From contig JANMDN010000052.1 of NCBI GenBank assembly GCA_031376285.1, positions 1-64,000 on the forward strand: a stretch of DNA of 64,000 bases. Reading direction: 5' to 3'. This document shows, piece after piece, positions 8,062-17,930 of this stretch. The stretch comes from JANMDN01 sp031376285 (GTDB lineage Bacteria; Actinomycetota; Thermoleophilia; Miltoncostaeales; Miltoncostaeaceae). Position 1 is the first letter of the stretch. Every line of letters starts with the position of its first letter. The notes under the pieces are model-generated. The model was not told where the DNA came from. It was given only the letters and a program-made list of their open reading frames with translations, and did not search any database. Made by a program: the position numbers and the translations under genes.

Positions 8062-10625
8062 TGCCCGAGCGCGTCGAGCTCGACCTGAAGGGCTGCGGCC
8101 TCCGCCGCGAAACGAGCGAGCTTCGCGCGCTCGGCCTCGACAAGTTCCGCCGGGGCGCGAGAGACGAAGCGCTCATTTGCAAGCATCCCCTCGGACCGGG
8201 CGCGCTCGTTCTGGGCGCGAGCGATCGCCTCCGTAAGCCGGGCGTGTTCCGCCTCAGGATCGATCGCGACGTCGACACGCGAGAGGAGAAGACGGCCGGA
8301 CGAAAGCGGGATCATCGACGCTGCCGATCCGGCGACCTGCTCCCATCGAATACTCGCGAGGCTGCCCGAAAGTGCGGCCGCTTCCGGACTGCCTAGAGTC
8401 TGTCCTTCAATCGTGCCGAGAAGTTCCTCGCGGGGACTGACTCCTCGCTCTGTGCGCCACGCTCGGGTCGCCGTCACGACTTCCTTCACGTACGAGACCT
8501 CTCGCAGCGCCTGGAAACTTGTCCCGCCCGGCGAAAACGCCGACTCGTGGTCGACCATGAGGCCCTTCGCACCGGGAAGGCGCTCCCAGCAGGCCTCGGT
8601 GACGAACGGCAGCATCGGGTGCGCGAGCGCGAGCAGCTGTTCGAGCACCTGTGCCGCGACCTTCGGCGTCGCCTGTCCGGCCTTCAGGAACTCCAGGTAC
8701 CAGTCGCAGAAATCATCGAAGATCGTGTGGTAGATCGTGTCCGCGAGCGCGCTGAAATCGAACGCCACGATGTGGCCGTTCGCCGAACCGATCGCGACAC
8801 CGGCTCGCGAGATCATCCACTTGTCGGCGAGGGTCCGCTCGTCCGGGCCGTCCCCGTCGAGACTCCCGCCCCGAGCGATCACCAGGCTCGTGGCGTTCCA
8901 GAGCTTCGTCACGAGCTGGCGCCCTTGGCGGATCTTGTCCTCGGCGAAGCGCACGTCTTGCTGGCTCGACATCAGGAGGAGGCCGAAGCGCGTCGCGTCG
9001 GCTCCGTGGGCCGCGATCATCTCGATGGGGTCGACGCCCGTGCCGAGGCTCTTGCTCATCCGGCGACCGTCAGGAGCTTGAATGACCGAGTGCATAATCA
9101 CGTCTGAGAACGGGATTTCGCCGGTGAACTCGATCCCCATCATGATCATCCGGGCGACCCAGAGGAAGATGATGTCGCGCGCGGTCGAAAGCACCTGAGT
9201 GGGGTAAAAGCGCTCCAAATCAGCTGTTTTCTCGGGCCAACCGAGTGTCGCAAACGGCCACAATGCCGACGAGAACCAGGTGTCGAGCACGTCGGGGTCG
9301 CGCACCCAACCCTCGCCCTCGGGGGCCTCGGCGCCGACGTGAACCTCGTCACCGCGGTACCACACCGGGATCTGGTGGCCCCACCAGAGTTGGCGGCTGA
9401 TACACCACGGCCGGATCTCGTCCATCCAGTTGAGGTAGACCCGCTTCCAGCGATCCGGATGAAAACGGACGGCATCTGAGGTGACCGCATCGACCGCGGG
9501 CCCCGCGAGCTTGGTCATGTCGCAAAACCACTGGAGCGAGATCAACGGCTCAACCCTCATGCCGCTTCGCTGCGAGAACGGAACCGTGTGGGTGTACGGA
9601 GTCTCCTTGCGGACCAGCCCGAGCTTCGCGAGATCCTTCAGCACCCGACCCCGGGCCTCATCGCTTGGAAGCCCTGCGTAGGCCGCCCCCGCCTCGGCGG
9701 TCATGTTGCCGTCTTCGCCGATGACGGTGATCTGCTCGAGTCCGTGGCGACGCCCGATCTCGAAGTCGTTTGGATCATGGGCCGGGGTGACCTTCAAGCA
9801 CCCCGTGCCAAACGCGACGTCGACGTAGTCGTCGGCGACGATCGGGATCTCGCGCCCGACAAGGGGCAGGGTCACAGTCTTCCCGACCAGCGCCCTGTAG
9901 CGGTCGTCGGTCGGATTCACCGCGACCGCTGCGTCGCCGAGCATCGTCTCGGGACGGACCGTCGCGACGACGACCTCGCCGCTTCCGTCGCTGAGTGGAT
10001 AGGCGATCTCCACCAGGGAGTCGGTGACCTCGCGGTCTTCGACCTCGAGGTCCGAGATCGCCGAGCAAAGTCCCGGATCCCAGTTGACCATGTACCGGTC
10101 GCGGTAGATGTAGCCCTTCTCGTGCAGGCAGACGAACACCTCGACAACGGCCTTTGCGTAGGCCTCGTCCATCGTGAAGCGCTCGCGGCGGTAGTCGAGC
10201 AGCGAGCCGAGTCGCTTGGACTGTTCGATGATCTCGCCGCCTGAGGTCTCGCGCCACGCCCAGACCCGTTTGACGAACTCCTCGCGGCCAAGTTCCTGTC
10301 GGGTGATTCCCTCGGCTGCGAGCTGCTTCTCGACGACCGCCTGTGTGGCGATTCCGGCGTGGTCGGTGCCGTTGATCCACCGCGTCGGGCGACCCGCCAT
10401 TCGGTGGTAGCGAATCAGGACGTCTTGGGTGCTCTGGTTGAGCGCGTGTCCCATGTGGAGCCTGCCCGTGACGTTCGGCGGCGGCACGGCGATCGCAAAG
10501 GGTTCACCCTCGCCCGCGCCATCGCGCGCAAGAGCCGCGCGGAGCCACTCGCCGATCCAACGCGGCTCGTCGGTGACGGGGTCGTAGCGCCCCGAGCCAA
10601 TCGAGGCGGGAGCCGCCTCGCTCAT
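8058..10625 (-). CDS. valS: Valyl-tRNA synthetase
   Basis: 855-residue class I synthetase. HIGH is present as HMGH (57-60) and KMSKS as RMSKS near residue 523. The editing domain (about 200-340) and the anticodon-binding domain are followed by the C-terminal coiled coil typical of ValRS (about 785-850, rich in Ala, Glu and Arg). Two bp separate it from clpX upstream. No T-box leader fits into this gap. Confidence 0.98.
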   Translation of the reverse strand: MSEAAPASIGSGRYDPVTDEPRWIGEWLRAALARDGAGEGEPFAIAVPPPNVTGRLHMGHALNQSTQDVLIRYHRMAGRPTRWINGTDHAGIATQAVVEKQLAAEGITRQELGREEFVKRVWAWRETSGGEIIEQSKRLGSLLDYRRERFTMDEAYAKAVVEVFVCLHEKGYIYRDRYMVNWDPGLCSAISDLEVEDREVTDSLVEIAYPLSDGSGEVVVATVRPETMLGDAAVAVNPTDDRYRALVGKTVTLPLVGREIPIVADDYVDVAFGTGCLKVTPAHDPNDFEIGRRHGLEQITVIGEDGNMTAEAGAAYAGLPSDEARGRVLKDLAKLGLVRKETPYTHTVPFSQRSGMRVEPLISLQWFCDMTKLAGPAVDAVTSDAVRFHPDRWKRVYLNWMDEIRPWCISRQLWWGHQIPVWYRGDEVHVGAEAPEGEGWVRDPDVLDTWFSSALWPFATLGWPEKTADLERFYPTQVLSTARDIIFLWVARMIMMGIEFTGEIPFSDVIMHSVIQAPDGRRMSKSLGTGVDPIEMIAAHGADATRFGLLLMSSQQDVRFAEDKIRQGRQLVTKLWNATSLVIARGGSLDGDGPDERTLADKWMISRAGVAIGSANGHIVAFDFSALADTIYHTIFDDFCDWYLEFLKAGQATPKVAAQVLEQLLALAHPMLPFVTEACWERLPGAKGLMVDHESAFSPGGTSFQALREVSYVKEVVTATRAWRTERGVSPREELLGTIEGQTLGSPEAAALSGSLASIRWEQVAGSAASMIPLSSGRLLLSRVDVAIDPEAEHARLTEAIARAQNERARSEGMLANERFVSRAPAELVEAERAKLARFAAEAAALQVELDALGQ

Positions 10626-10627
10626 CG

Positions 10628-11905
10628 CTACGCGGACTCTTCGGCGATCTCGGGTTCCTGCCGGCTCGCATCTGTGACGAGGGTCGGCGGGCGCCCCTTC
10701 TCGATCGTTTCACGCGTCACAACGCATTTGCGCACGTCGTCGCGCGAAGGGAGGTCAAACATCGCGTTGAGGAGCGCGCCCTCAAGGATCGAACGAAGTC
10801 CGCGGGCGCCCGTCTCAAGCTCGAGCGCACGATCGGCAATCGCCTGGAGCGAATCGTCGGCGAACACCAGCTCAACCTGGTCGAACTGGAAAAAGCGCTG
10901 GTATTGACGAACAAGCGCGTTCTTCGGCTCGGTCAGAATCTCGACAAGGTTGTCTGACGAGAGTTGGTGGACGGCACTCACCACAGGCAGACGGCCAATG
11001 AACTCAGGGATCAGGCCGTACTTCATGAGGTCTTCGGGCATGACCTGGGCAAAGAGGTCGTGGACGTCTCGACGACGGCTCCTCACCTCAGAGCCGAACC
11101 CGACGCTCTTGTGGCCGATTCGCCGCTCGATCACCTTGTCAAGGTCGGCGAACGCTCCGCCGCAGATGAAGAGGATGTTGGTGGTGTCGATCGTGAGGAA
11201 CTCTTGGTGCGGGTGCTTGCGTCCGCCCTGGGGCGGCACCGAGGCAACCGTGCCCTCGAGGATCTTCAGGAGCGCCTGCTGAACGCCTTCGCCTGAGACG
11301 TCGCGCGTGATCGACGGGTTGTCGGCCTTGCGGGCGATCTTGTCGACCTCGTCGATGTAGATGATCCCGGTCTCGGCCTTCTTGACGTCGAAATCTGCCG
11401 CCTGGATGAGCTTCAGCAGGATGTTTTCGACGTCTTCGCCGACGTAGCCGGCTTCGGTGAGGGCGGTCGCGTCGGCGATCGCAAATGGGACGTTCAGGAT
11501 CCGAGCAAGCGTCTGCGCGAGGAGCGTCTTGCCGCATCCGGTCGGGCCAAGCATGAGGATGTTCGACTTTTGGAGTTCGGTCTCGTCATCGTCGGACTGC
11601 ATCATCTGGACGCGTTTGTAGTGGTTGTAGACCGCGACCGAGAGCGTTCGCTTCGCCTCGTCCTGGCCAACCACGTAGTCGTTCAGGACGCTCGCGATCT
11701 CGCGCGGCGTCGGGAGCGACGTATGCTCGAAGGGCGTTCCGGTCCCCGGAGCGGTCAGCTCCTCATCGATGATCTCGTTGCAGAGGTCGATGCACTCGTC
11801 GCAGATGTACACGCCCGGCCCGGCGATGAGCTTCTTGACCTGCCGCTGCGACTTTCCGCAGAAGCTACAAAGAAGCTGCTCTGAGGTCTCGGTTCCTTTT
11901 GCCAT
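10628..11905 (-). CDS. clpX: ClpXP protease ATPase subunit ClpX
   Basis: 425-residue AAA+ unfoldase that feeds ClpP, including tmRNA-tagged proteins. N-terminal C4 zinc finger (Cys13, 16, 35, 38), Walker A GPTGCGKT at 120-127, Walker B IIYIDEVDKI near 192 and a sensor-2 arginine in GARGLRS near 377. Follows clpP by 14 bp. TAGAGT followed by six bases precedes the ATG, so an internal leaderless promoter is possible in addition to readthrough. Confidence 0.98.
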   Translation of the reverse strand: MAKGTETSEQLLCSFCGKSQRQVKKLIAGPGVYICDECIDLCNEIIDEELTAPGTGTPFEHTSLPTPREIASVLNDYVVGQDEAKRTLSVAVYNHYKRVQMMQSDDDETELQKSNILMLGPTGCGKTLLAQTLARILNVPFAIADATALTEAGYVGEDVENILLKLIQAADFDVKKAETGIIYIDEVDKIARKADNPSITRDVSGEGVQQALLKILEGTVASVPPQGGRKHPHQEFLTIDTTNILFICGGAFADLDKVIERRIGHKSVGFGSEVRSRRRDVHDLFAQVMPEDLMKYGLIPEFIGRLPVVSAVHQLSSDNLVEILTEPKNALVRQYQRFFQFDQVELVFADDSLQAIADRALELETGARGLRSILEGALLNAMFDLPSRDDVRKCVVTRETIEKGRPPTLVTDASRQEPEIAEESA

Positions 11906-11919
11906 GCCTCGACTCTAAG

Positions 11920-12501
11920 TTAGTGAGACGTGATCACGCGATCGACGATGCCGTATTCACGGGCTTCCTCGGCGGTCATGAAGTAGTCGCGCTCGGTGTC
12001 CTTCGAAACCTTCTCGAGCGACTGTCCCGTGTTCTGCGCGATGATCTCGTCCAGTTTCTTGCGGATGTCCAGGATCTCACGGGCGTGAATCTCAATGTCG
12101 GATGCTTGTCCGCTCACACCACTCGAGACCTGATGGATCAGAATCTTCGAGTTCGGCAGCGCCATCCGCTTTCCCTGCGCACCGCCGCAAAGAAGCAACG
12201 CGCCCATGCTCATCGCCATCCCGCAGCAGATGGTCTGAACATCAGGTTTGATGAAGTTCATGGTGTCGTAAATCGCGAGGCCCGCGTAGACCGATCCACC
12301 GGGAGAGTTGATGTAGATCGAGATGTCCTTGTCAGGATCCTCGCTCTCCAGGTGCAGGAGCTGGGCCACGATGAGGTTCGCAACCTGATCGTCGACAGGC
12401 GTCCCGAGGAAGATGATCCGCTCGTTCAGGAGCCGCGAGTAAATGTCGAACGCACGCTCGCCGCGCGATGTCTGCTCGATGACCATCGGAATGATCGGCA
12501 C
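11920..12501 (-). CDS. clpP: ATP-dependent Clp protease proteolytic subunit
   Basis: 193-residue serine peptidase. The triad is visible: Ser98 in GMAMSMG, His123 in ILIHQ and Asp172 in ERDYF. The N-terminus MPIIPMVIEQTSRGER is the classic processing region. GTG start overlaps the tig stop by one base (TAGTG). A single clpP is seen here, though actinobacteria often carry a clpP1-clpP2 pair; a second copy would have to be elsewhere. Confidence 0.97.
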   Translation of the reverse strand: MPIIPMVIEQTSRGERAFDIYSRLLNERIIFLGTPVDDQVANLIVAQLLHLESEDPDKDISIYINSPGGSVYAGLAIYDTMNFIKPDVQTICCGMAMSMGALLLCGGAQGKRMALPNSKILIHQVSSGVSGQASDIEIHAREILDIRKKLDEIIAQNTGQSLEKVSKDTERDYFMTAEEAREYGIVDRVITSH

Positions 12502-13895
12502 TACGCGGTCTCCTCAGTGGCGGGCAGAGTCGCCTCGTCTTGGGGTGTGTCGGCGGCGCCATCGCCGGATGGGATCAGCCCCTTCGCCTCGGCCTCGGCA
12601 ACGGTCAGCGCCACGGCCGACGACACGATCACGTCGACGGCTTGCTCCCGAGCGAGGTCCTCGCGGAGTACCGCGAGATTCCCGGTCTTTCGGAGATTCT
12701 TCATGATCTGCTTCGGGTCGCGGCCGGCCGCGGTGGCCTCCTGCCCGACGCGTCCCTCGATGGTCTCGTCGGTCACCTCGATGCCCTCAGCGGCGATGAT
12801 CGCTTCGACGACAAGTTCGCGGCGAATCGACATCTCCGCGTCACCTGCAAGGTCGGCGCGTGCCTGCTCGAGCGTGCGGCCTTGGGCGCGGAGGTAATCC
12901 TGGAGCGTCACGCCTTGGGGGAGCTGATGGGACGTGTCGTGAAGGATCGAATCGACTCGTCGAGAGACCATGACCTCAGGAATGTCGACCGTCGCCTTCT
13001 CGACGGCCGCATCGATCGCGAGGCGTCGGTACTGCTCGTCGGCCCGCGTGGAAAGGGCGGCCTCCATGCGTTGACGAAGGTCGGCGCGCAGTCCCTCCAG
13101 GCTGTCAAAACCGGTGGCGTCTGAGGCGAACGTGTCGTCAAGCTCCGGAAGAATCCGTTCCTGAACACGCTTGACCGTGACCGTAAAGCTCACTGTCTTG
13201 CCGGAGAGCTCTCCGCGATGATCGTCGTCGGGGTAGTCGAGGGCGAACTCGCGAACATCACCGGCTGAGGCGCCGTCGAGTGATTCGTCGAAGCCGGCGA
13301 TCAGTCGCCCGGCCCCAAGCTCGACCACGTAGTCCCGACCGGTTGCCGACGGCACCGGTTCACCGTCGAGGAGTCCGTCGAAGTCCATCGTCACGAAGTC
13401 GCCCGAGGCTGCCGCCCGTTCGACCGGTTCGAGACGCCCGAGCTGCTCGCGGAGGCGTCCGAGTTCGATCTCGACCATTGCCTCGGTCACGTCGGCGTCG
13501 GGTCGAACGACCTCGAGGCCCTTGTACTCACCAAGGCTTGCGGTGGGACGTCGGCGAACCGTGGCCGAGAAGTTGATCGGCCCTTCGTCGGTCACTTCGG
13601 GAAGATCGAGCTCCGGATCGTCGATCGGCGATACACCGGTCGCGTCGAGCGCCTTCTCGTACCACTCGCCGAGCGAGTCGCGGATCATGCGCTCGAGGAC
13701 CGCGTCGCGACCGACGGCATTGAGAATCATGCCGGACGGCGCTTTGCCCGGACGAAAGCCGGGCATGCGGATGTTGCGACCGAGGGCGCGAACGGCACGT
13801 TGTGCCTTGTCGCGAACCTCGTCTTCGGGTACAGCAACGTCGAGGCGGACCTTGTGATCGTCCTCGAGGTCAATGAGCTCTGCGGTGACTGTCAT
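12501..13895 (-). CDS. tig: Trigger factor
   Basis: 464-residue ribosome-associated chaperone and prolyl isomerase. The N-terminal ribosome-binding domain carries the GFRPGKAP signature near residue 46; the FKBP-type domain spans about 155-250 and the C-terminal arms 250-430, ending in an acidic Ala/Glu/Thr tail. The ATG lies only 18 nt after the 3' end of the tRNA-Leu gene, so the mRNA is probably cotranscribed with the tRNAs and its 5' end made by tRNA 3' processing. Confidence 0.96.
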   Translation of the reverse strand: MTVTAELIDLEDDHKVRLDVAVPEDEVRDKAQRAVRALGRNIRMPGFRPGKAPSGMILNAVGRDAVLERMIRDSLGEWYEKALDATGVSPIDDPELDLPEVTDEGPINFSATVRRRPTASLGEYKGLEVVRPDADVTEAMVEIELGRLREQLGRLEPVERAAASGDFVTMDFDGLLDGEPVPSATGRDYVVELGAGRLIAGFDESLDGASAGDVREFALDYPDDDHRGELSGKTVSFTVTVKRVQERILPELDDTFASDATGFDSLEGLRADLRQRMEAALSTRADEQYRRLAIDAAVEKATVDIPEVMVSRRVDSILHDTSHQLPQGVTLQDYLRAQGRTLEQARADLAGDAEMSIRRELVVEAIIAAEGIEVTDETIEGRVGQEATAAGRDPKQIMKNLRKTGNLAVLREDLAREQAVDVIVSSAVALTVAEAEAKGLIPSGDGAADTPQDEATLPATEETA

Positions 13896-13913
13896 CAGTT
13901 ATTGACCTACCAA

Positions 13914-13995
13914 TGCGGGTGAGAGGACTTGAACCTCCACGGGTTGCCCCACTAGGACCTAAACCTAGCGCGTCTGCCAATTTCGCCACACCCGC
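13914..13995 (-). tRNA. tRNA-Leu (UAG anticodon)
   Basis: Class II tRNA of 82 nt: acceptor GCGGGTG pairs with CACCCGC, discriminator A; anticodon arm CTAGG-TTTAGGT-CCTAG gives anticodon UAG for CUN leucine codons; a variable arm follows and the T loop is TTCAAGT. CCA is not encoded. It lies between tRNA-His and tig on the same strand. Confidence 0.96.
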
Positions 13996-14014
13996 GGGTG
14001 AGCGAGATGCGGAG

Positions 14015-14088
14015 GGTGAACGAGGGGACTCGAACCCCCGACCGCCTGGACCACAACCAGGAGCTCTACCAACTGAGCTACGTCCACC
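14015..14088 (-). tRNA. tRNA-His (GUG anticodon)
   Basis: Acceptor GTGGACG pairs with CGTTCAC (one G-U pair) with discriminator C and an encoded extra G at -1, the histidine identity pair. Anticodon arm CCTGG-TTGTGGT-CCAGG gives GUG. T loop TTCGAGT. CCA is not encoded. Confidence 0.96.
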
Positions 14089-14117
14089 ATGAGACCGATC
14101 GCCCGGTCGCAGGGGGG

Positions 14118-14146
14118 ATCATAGCGACCGGGCCGCGCTACGGAAA
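14118..14146 (-). promoter_or_regulatory. Putative promoter for tRNA-His, tRNA-Leu and tig
   Basis: On the minus strand TTTCCG (14141-14146), 17 bp spacer, TATGAT (14118-14123), about 30 bp before tRNA-His. The -10 lies in the loop of a perfect 10-bp inverted repeat, GCCCGGTCGC (14101-14110) and GCGACCGGGC (14124-14133). The repeat could equally be the terminator of murD. No gene is seen in 14089-14238. Confidence 0.45.
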
Positions 14147-14238
14147 CGGGGAGCGGCGAGACTCGCAACGCGGCGGCCAAATGGGGGCCGCTCGGGCTGC
14201 CGCGGCGGGCCTCGACGCGGCTCGCGTCGCCATCGGGC

Positions 14239-15567
14239 TCATTGCGTTGCATCGCTGACTGCGGCGTCGCTGACCAGCCGTCGGAACTGGTCGCCCCGGT
14301 CGGCGTAGCCGGTGAACTGGTCAAAGCTCGCGCACGCCGGTGAGAGCAGGACAACCTCCCCTCGTTCGGCGTTCCCCGACGAGGATTCGACGGCGCGGTC
14401 GAGGGTGACGCTCACCTCGAACGGCACACCCTCGCCGCTGAGGGCGGCGGCGATTTCCTCGGCCGCCTCGCCGATCAGGTAGCAGCGGACAACCCCGGCG
14501 CGCGCCGACCGGGCGAGCGGCTCGAACGGCGTGCCCTTCGCTTGGCCACCGAGAATCAAGTGCACTCCCACGGGCTCGGCGTCGAGGGCCGCAAGCGTGG
14601 CCTCGGGGTTCGTCGCCTTCGAATCGTTGACGAACCGCACCCCGGCCACGTTCGCGATCGTCTCCAGGCGGTGAGCGACGCCGGGGAAGCTCGCAAGACC
14701 CGCCGCGATCTGATCCGCGGCCGCCCCAGCGTGCGCCGCGAGGGCCGCGGCCGCCATCACGTTTTCTCGGTTGTGGCGGCCGCGGAGGGGTACAGAGTCC
14801 CATGGGCAAACCATGCCGAGGCCATCGACGTGCAGTCCCCCTTCGGCCCAAGCAACCGCGCCGAAACCCGGTGGGCCCTGATCGATGTGACGCGCCTGAG
14901 CCCCCGCAGGTACGGGCAGGCTGCGCGGCACGATGGCGAGGTCACCGCCCTCCATCCGCTCGAAGAGCCTCTGCTTAGCCTCGCCGTAGGCCTTAAGCGT
15001 CCCATGACGGTCGAGGTGGTCCGGCGCGAGGTTCAGGAGCACCGCGGCTCGCGGGTGGAAACCGTCGACGTCCTCGAGCTGAAAGCTTGAGCACTCGACG
15101 ACGAGCCAGACGTCCGGACCAACGACGTCGACCAGGGTCGCAAGCGCGGTGCCTTGGTTCCCGCACGCGATCGCCTCGATCCCCGCCGTTCGCAGGAGAT
15201 GCGCGGTCAGCTCGGTGGTCGTGGTCTTGCCGTTCGTTCCAGTAACACCGATCAATGGGTTCGGGAGGAGCCGGGCAGCGAGTTCGATCTCGCTCCAGAC
15301 GGTCGCGCCAGCCGCGCGCGCGGCGGCGACGGGAGCGAAGTTCCCAGGAACGCCTGGGCTCTTGATCACGAGATCGACCCCCGCGACCGGTTCGCTTGCC
15401 GGGGCGCGCACCTCAATCCCCGCCTCGGCCAGCAGAGCGCCGTCAACGGCGCCGGAGTCGAGGGCGACGACGTCCCATCCGCGACGCCGCAGCAGCAGGG
15501 CCGCGGCGCACCCGGATCGGCCGAGTCCGACCACGAGCGCACGGCCGGCCGTCGGCAGACCGCTCAC
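14239..15567 (-). CDS. murD: UDP-N-acetylmuramoylalanine--D-glutamate ligase
   Basis: 442 residues from a GTG at 15567 that overlaps the mraY stop; this start gives MSGLPTAGRALVVGLGRSG, placing the Rossmann N-terminus correctly (a longer open frame upstream runs into mraY). ATP loop TGTNGKTTTTE near residue 107. Adds D-Glu to UDP-MurNAc-Ala. It is the last dcw gene here: ftsW, murG, murC and ftsQAZ do not follow, and tRNA genes come next. Confidence 0.95.
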   Translation of the reverse strand: MSGLPTAGRALVVGLGRSGCAAALLLRRRGWDVVALDSGAVDGALLAEAGIEVRAPASEPVAGVDLVIKSPGVPGNFAPVAAARAAGATVWSEIELAARLLPNPLIGVTGTNGKTTTTELTAHLLRTAGIEAIACGNQGTALATLVDVVGPDVWLVVECSSFQLEDVDGFHPRAAVLLNLAPDHLDRHGTLKAYGEAKQRLFERMEGGDLAIVPRSLPVPAGAQARHIDQGPPGFGAVAWAEGGLHVDGLGMVCPWDSVPLRGRHNRENVMAAAALAAHAGAAADQIAAGLASFPGVAHRLETIANVAGVRFVNDSKATNPEATLAALDAEPVGVHLILGGQAKGTPFEPLARSARAGVVRCYLIGEAAEEIAAALSGEGVPFEVSVTLDRAVESSSGNAERGEVVLLSPACASFDQFTGYADRGDQFRRLVSDAAVSDATQ

Positions 15568-16559
15568 GTGTTGATCAGGCCGAGGAACTGGGCGCTTCGG
15601 AAGTAGAGGGTGAAGCCGAGCGCCCCGAAGAGCACCGCGATCAGCCAGAAGCGCACGATGATCTTCGACTCGCTCCACGCGGCCATCTCGAAATGGTGGT
15701 GGATCGGCGTCATCAGGAACACCCGCCGCCGCCAGCGCTTGAAGACGACCACCTGGATGATGACCGAGAGCGTTTCAATCACAAAGACTGCACCGATGAT
15801 CACGAGCAGCAGTTCCGTCTTCGTCATGATCGCCGTCGCCGCGAGCGCCCCGCCGAGCGCGTAGGAGCCGGTGTCGCCCATGAACACACCCGCGGGGAAA
15901 CTGTTGAACCACAGAAAGCCGACGCAGGCCCCGACGAGGCATGCCGAAAGGATCGCCAGGTCCCGAAAACCGACCACGAAGGTCATCGCGGTATAGGTGA
16001 CGAGCGCGATCGCTGATGTCCCCGCGGCCAAGCCGTCGAGGCCGTCAGTCAGGTTGACGGCGTTCGCAAATCCAGCGAGCACGAGGAACACGAGGATGTA
16101 GAAACCGACCCATCCGATCTCGAGCTCGTGCTTGATGAGCGGCACGCGGATCGTCGTGGCGACGCCGACCTGCTCGATTGCGACGTAGCTGAGCCCGCCG
16201 GCGATTCCCGCCAGCGCCAACATCCTCCACCTGGCAGCGAGGCCGAGCGAGCGACGCTGGAAACGCTTCATGAAGTCGTCGGCGAAGCCGATTGCCCCGC
16301 ACCCGAGGGTTGCGGCAAAAACCGCCATCGAGCGTGTATCGCGACTCGACAGGATGAGATACGGCACGGCCATCGCCAGCAGGATGAGCAGGCCACCCAT
16401 GGTGGGTGTGCCCTGCTTTTTCGCATGCCCGTCCGGGATGAGTCCCCGCGCCCGCACGAATTGGCCGATCTCGTGGTCGCGGAGCCAAGCGATAAACCGC
16501 GGCCCGAGAAAGAGCAGCAGCGTCGTGGCGGAGATGGCGGCAATCAGTACGCGCGACAC
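15564..16559 (-). CDS. mraY: Phospho-N-acetylmuramoyl-pentapeptide transferase
   Basis: 331-residue polytopic membrane enzyme making lipid I from UDP-MurNAc-pentapeptide and undecaprenyl phosphate. Family motifs: KKQGTPTMGG near residue 48, the catalytic region NLTDGLDGLA near 169, and PIHHHFE near 282. About ten membrane helices. Overlaps murD by 4 bp and follows murF by 36 bp. Confidence 0.97.
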   Translation of the reverse strand: MSRVLIAAISATTLLLFLGPRFIAWLRDHEIGQFVRARGLIPDGHAKKQGTPTMGGLLILLAMAVPYLILSSRDTRSMAVFAATLGCGAIGFADDFMKRFQRRSLGLAARWRMLALAGIAGGLSYVAIEQVGVATTIRVPLIKHELEIGWVGFYILVFLVLAGFANAVNLTDGLDGLAAGTSAIALVTYTAMTFVVGFRDLAILSACLVGACVGFLWFNSFPAGVFMGDTGSYALGGALAATAIMTKTELLLVIIGAVFVIETLSVIIQVVVFKRWRRRVFLMTPIHHHFEMAAWSESKIIVRFWLIAVLFGALGFTLYFRSAQFLGLINT

Positions 16560-16595
16560 GGAAGGTTTCTCCGCTCAAGAGTTTCGGGGCTCGGT

Positions 16596-17930
16596 TCAGC
16601 TCGCCGGCAATTCCGCCTTGAGGACGGCGCCGACCCGCTCGAGGGCCATCGAGCGCGAGCCTTTGAGGAGGATGACGTCCCCCGGCTGCAGGTTACCGGC
16701 GAGATCCGATGCACACGCCTCGACACTCGAATAGGTCATCGTCGCGATGCGGCCGGCGGCCCCGACGGCGTAGGAGGCGCCGAGCTCGCCGACGGCAACG
16801 AGCAGGTCGACGCCAAGCTCGGCGGCCATGTGACCGATCTCCTCGTGGAATGCGCGCTCATCTGCGCCAAGCTCCTTCATATCCGCGAAGACCGCCACAC
16901 GCCGTTTGGCGGGTCGGGCAACGAGATCGGCCAGCGCGGAGTGCATGGCGAGCGGGTTAGCGTTGTAGCAATCCTCGATCAGGAGCCCGCCGCCCGCGAG
17001 TCGAGTTTGTGCCCCGCGCAGCGCGGAGAGCTGGACGTCGATCTCGGCGTCCTCAGCCGGCACGCGCCCGAGTGCCTCGCAGCAGGCGTAGGCAGCTGCG
17101 GCATTTCGGAGCATCCAGCCCGCGTCGAGGTTGAGGCGCAGTGGCCGAGACGGTGTGTCCCCGAATCGGACGACGCTCACGCCGGGGTCAAGCGTCGCAA
17201 GCTCCGCATCGATCAGCGGCTCACCGCTCGGAATGATGGCCGTGCCACCGGGCCCGAGGGCTCGCAAGAGCTCCGCCTTGGCCGACGCGACCGCCTCGAC
17301 GGTGCCGAGCAGTTCGAGATGCACGGGCCCTATGGCCGTCACACACCCAATGTGGGGAGGGGCGAGCGCTGCGAGCTCGGCGATCTGGCCTGGCCCTCGC
17401 ATCCCCATCTCGAGGACGAGCACCTCGGTGCCCTCCGGCATATCGAGGAGCGTCAACGGGACGCCGATCTCGGTGTTTCGATTTCCCGCTGACCCGTGCA
17501 CGGCCACGCCCGCGGCGGCAAGCATTGCAACGAGGATGTCCTTCGTGGTGGTCTTGCCGACCGCGCCGGTGATGCCGACAACCCGCGCGCCGCTGCGCTC
17601 AAGGGCGATCCGGCCGGCCGCCTGCAGAGCCGCGACGGGGTCTTTGGTGACGATCACCGGCTTCTTCATCGAGAGCACGTCACCCTCGATCCAGCGCCAG
17701 GCCGATTCGGTCACGATTGCCGCCGCAGCGCCCGCCCGAAGGGCGTCGTAGGCATGCTGCCCACCGTCGGTGTTCTCTCCGCGAATGCCGACGAAGAGGG
17801 CCCCTTCGACGACCGCGCGCGAGTCGACGAAGGCGCCTCGAAACTCGGTGGAGGGCGACCCGAGCGGCAGCCGTGCATCGGCGGCCCTCAGGATCAGGTT
17901 GACCTCGAACGGCATCGGACCATTCATCAA
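16596..17930 (-). CDS. murF: UDP-N-acetylmuramoyl-tripeptide--D-alanyl-D-alanine ligase
   Basis: 444-residue Mur ligase. The ATP loop is GITGAVGKTTTKD near residue 119 (AVGKTT is the usual MurF form), with the NRNTEIGVPLTLL motif near 150 and EMGMRGPGQI near 173. Adds D-Ala-D-Ala to the UDP-tripeptide. Start overlaps the murE stop by 4 bp. Confidence 0.96.
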   Translation of the reverse strand: MMNGPMPFEVNLILRAADARLPLGSPSTEFRGAFVDSRAVVEGALFVGIRGENTDGGQHAYDALRAGAAAAIVTESAWRWIEGDVLSMKKPVIVTKDPVAALQAAGRIALERSGARVVGITGAVGKTTTKDILVAMLAAAGVAVHGSAGNRNTEIGVPLTLLDMPEGTEVLVLEMGMRGPGQIAELAALAPPHIGCVTAIGPVHLELLGTVEAVASAKAELLRALGPGGTAIIPSGEPLIDAELATLDPGVSVVRFGDTPSRPLRLNLDAGWMLRNAAAAYACCEALGRVPAEDAEIDVQLSALRGAQTRLAGGGLLIEDCYNANPLAMHSALADLVARPAKRRVAVFADMKELGADERAFHEEIGHMAAELGVDLLVAVGELGASYAVGAAGRIATMTYSSVEACASDLAGNLQPGDVILLKGSRSMALERVGAVLKAELPAS

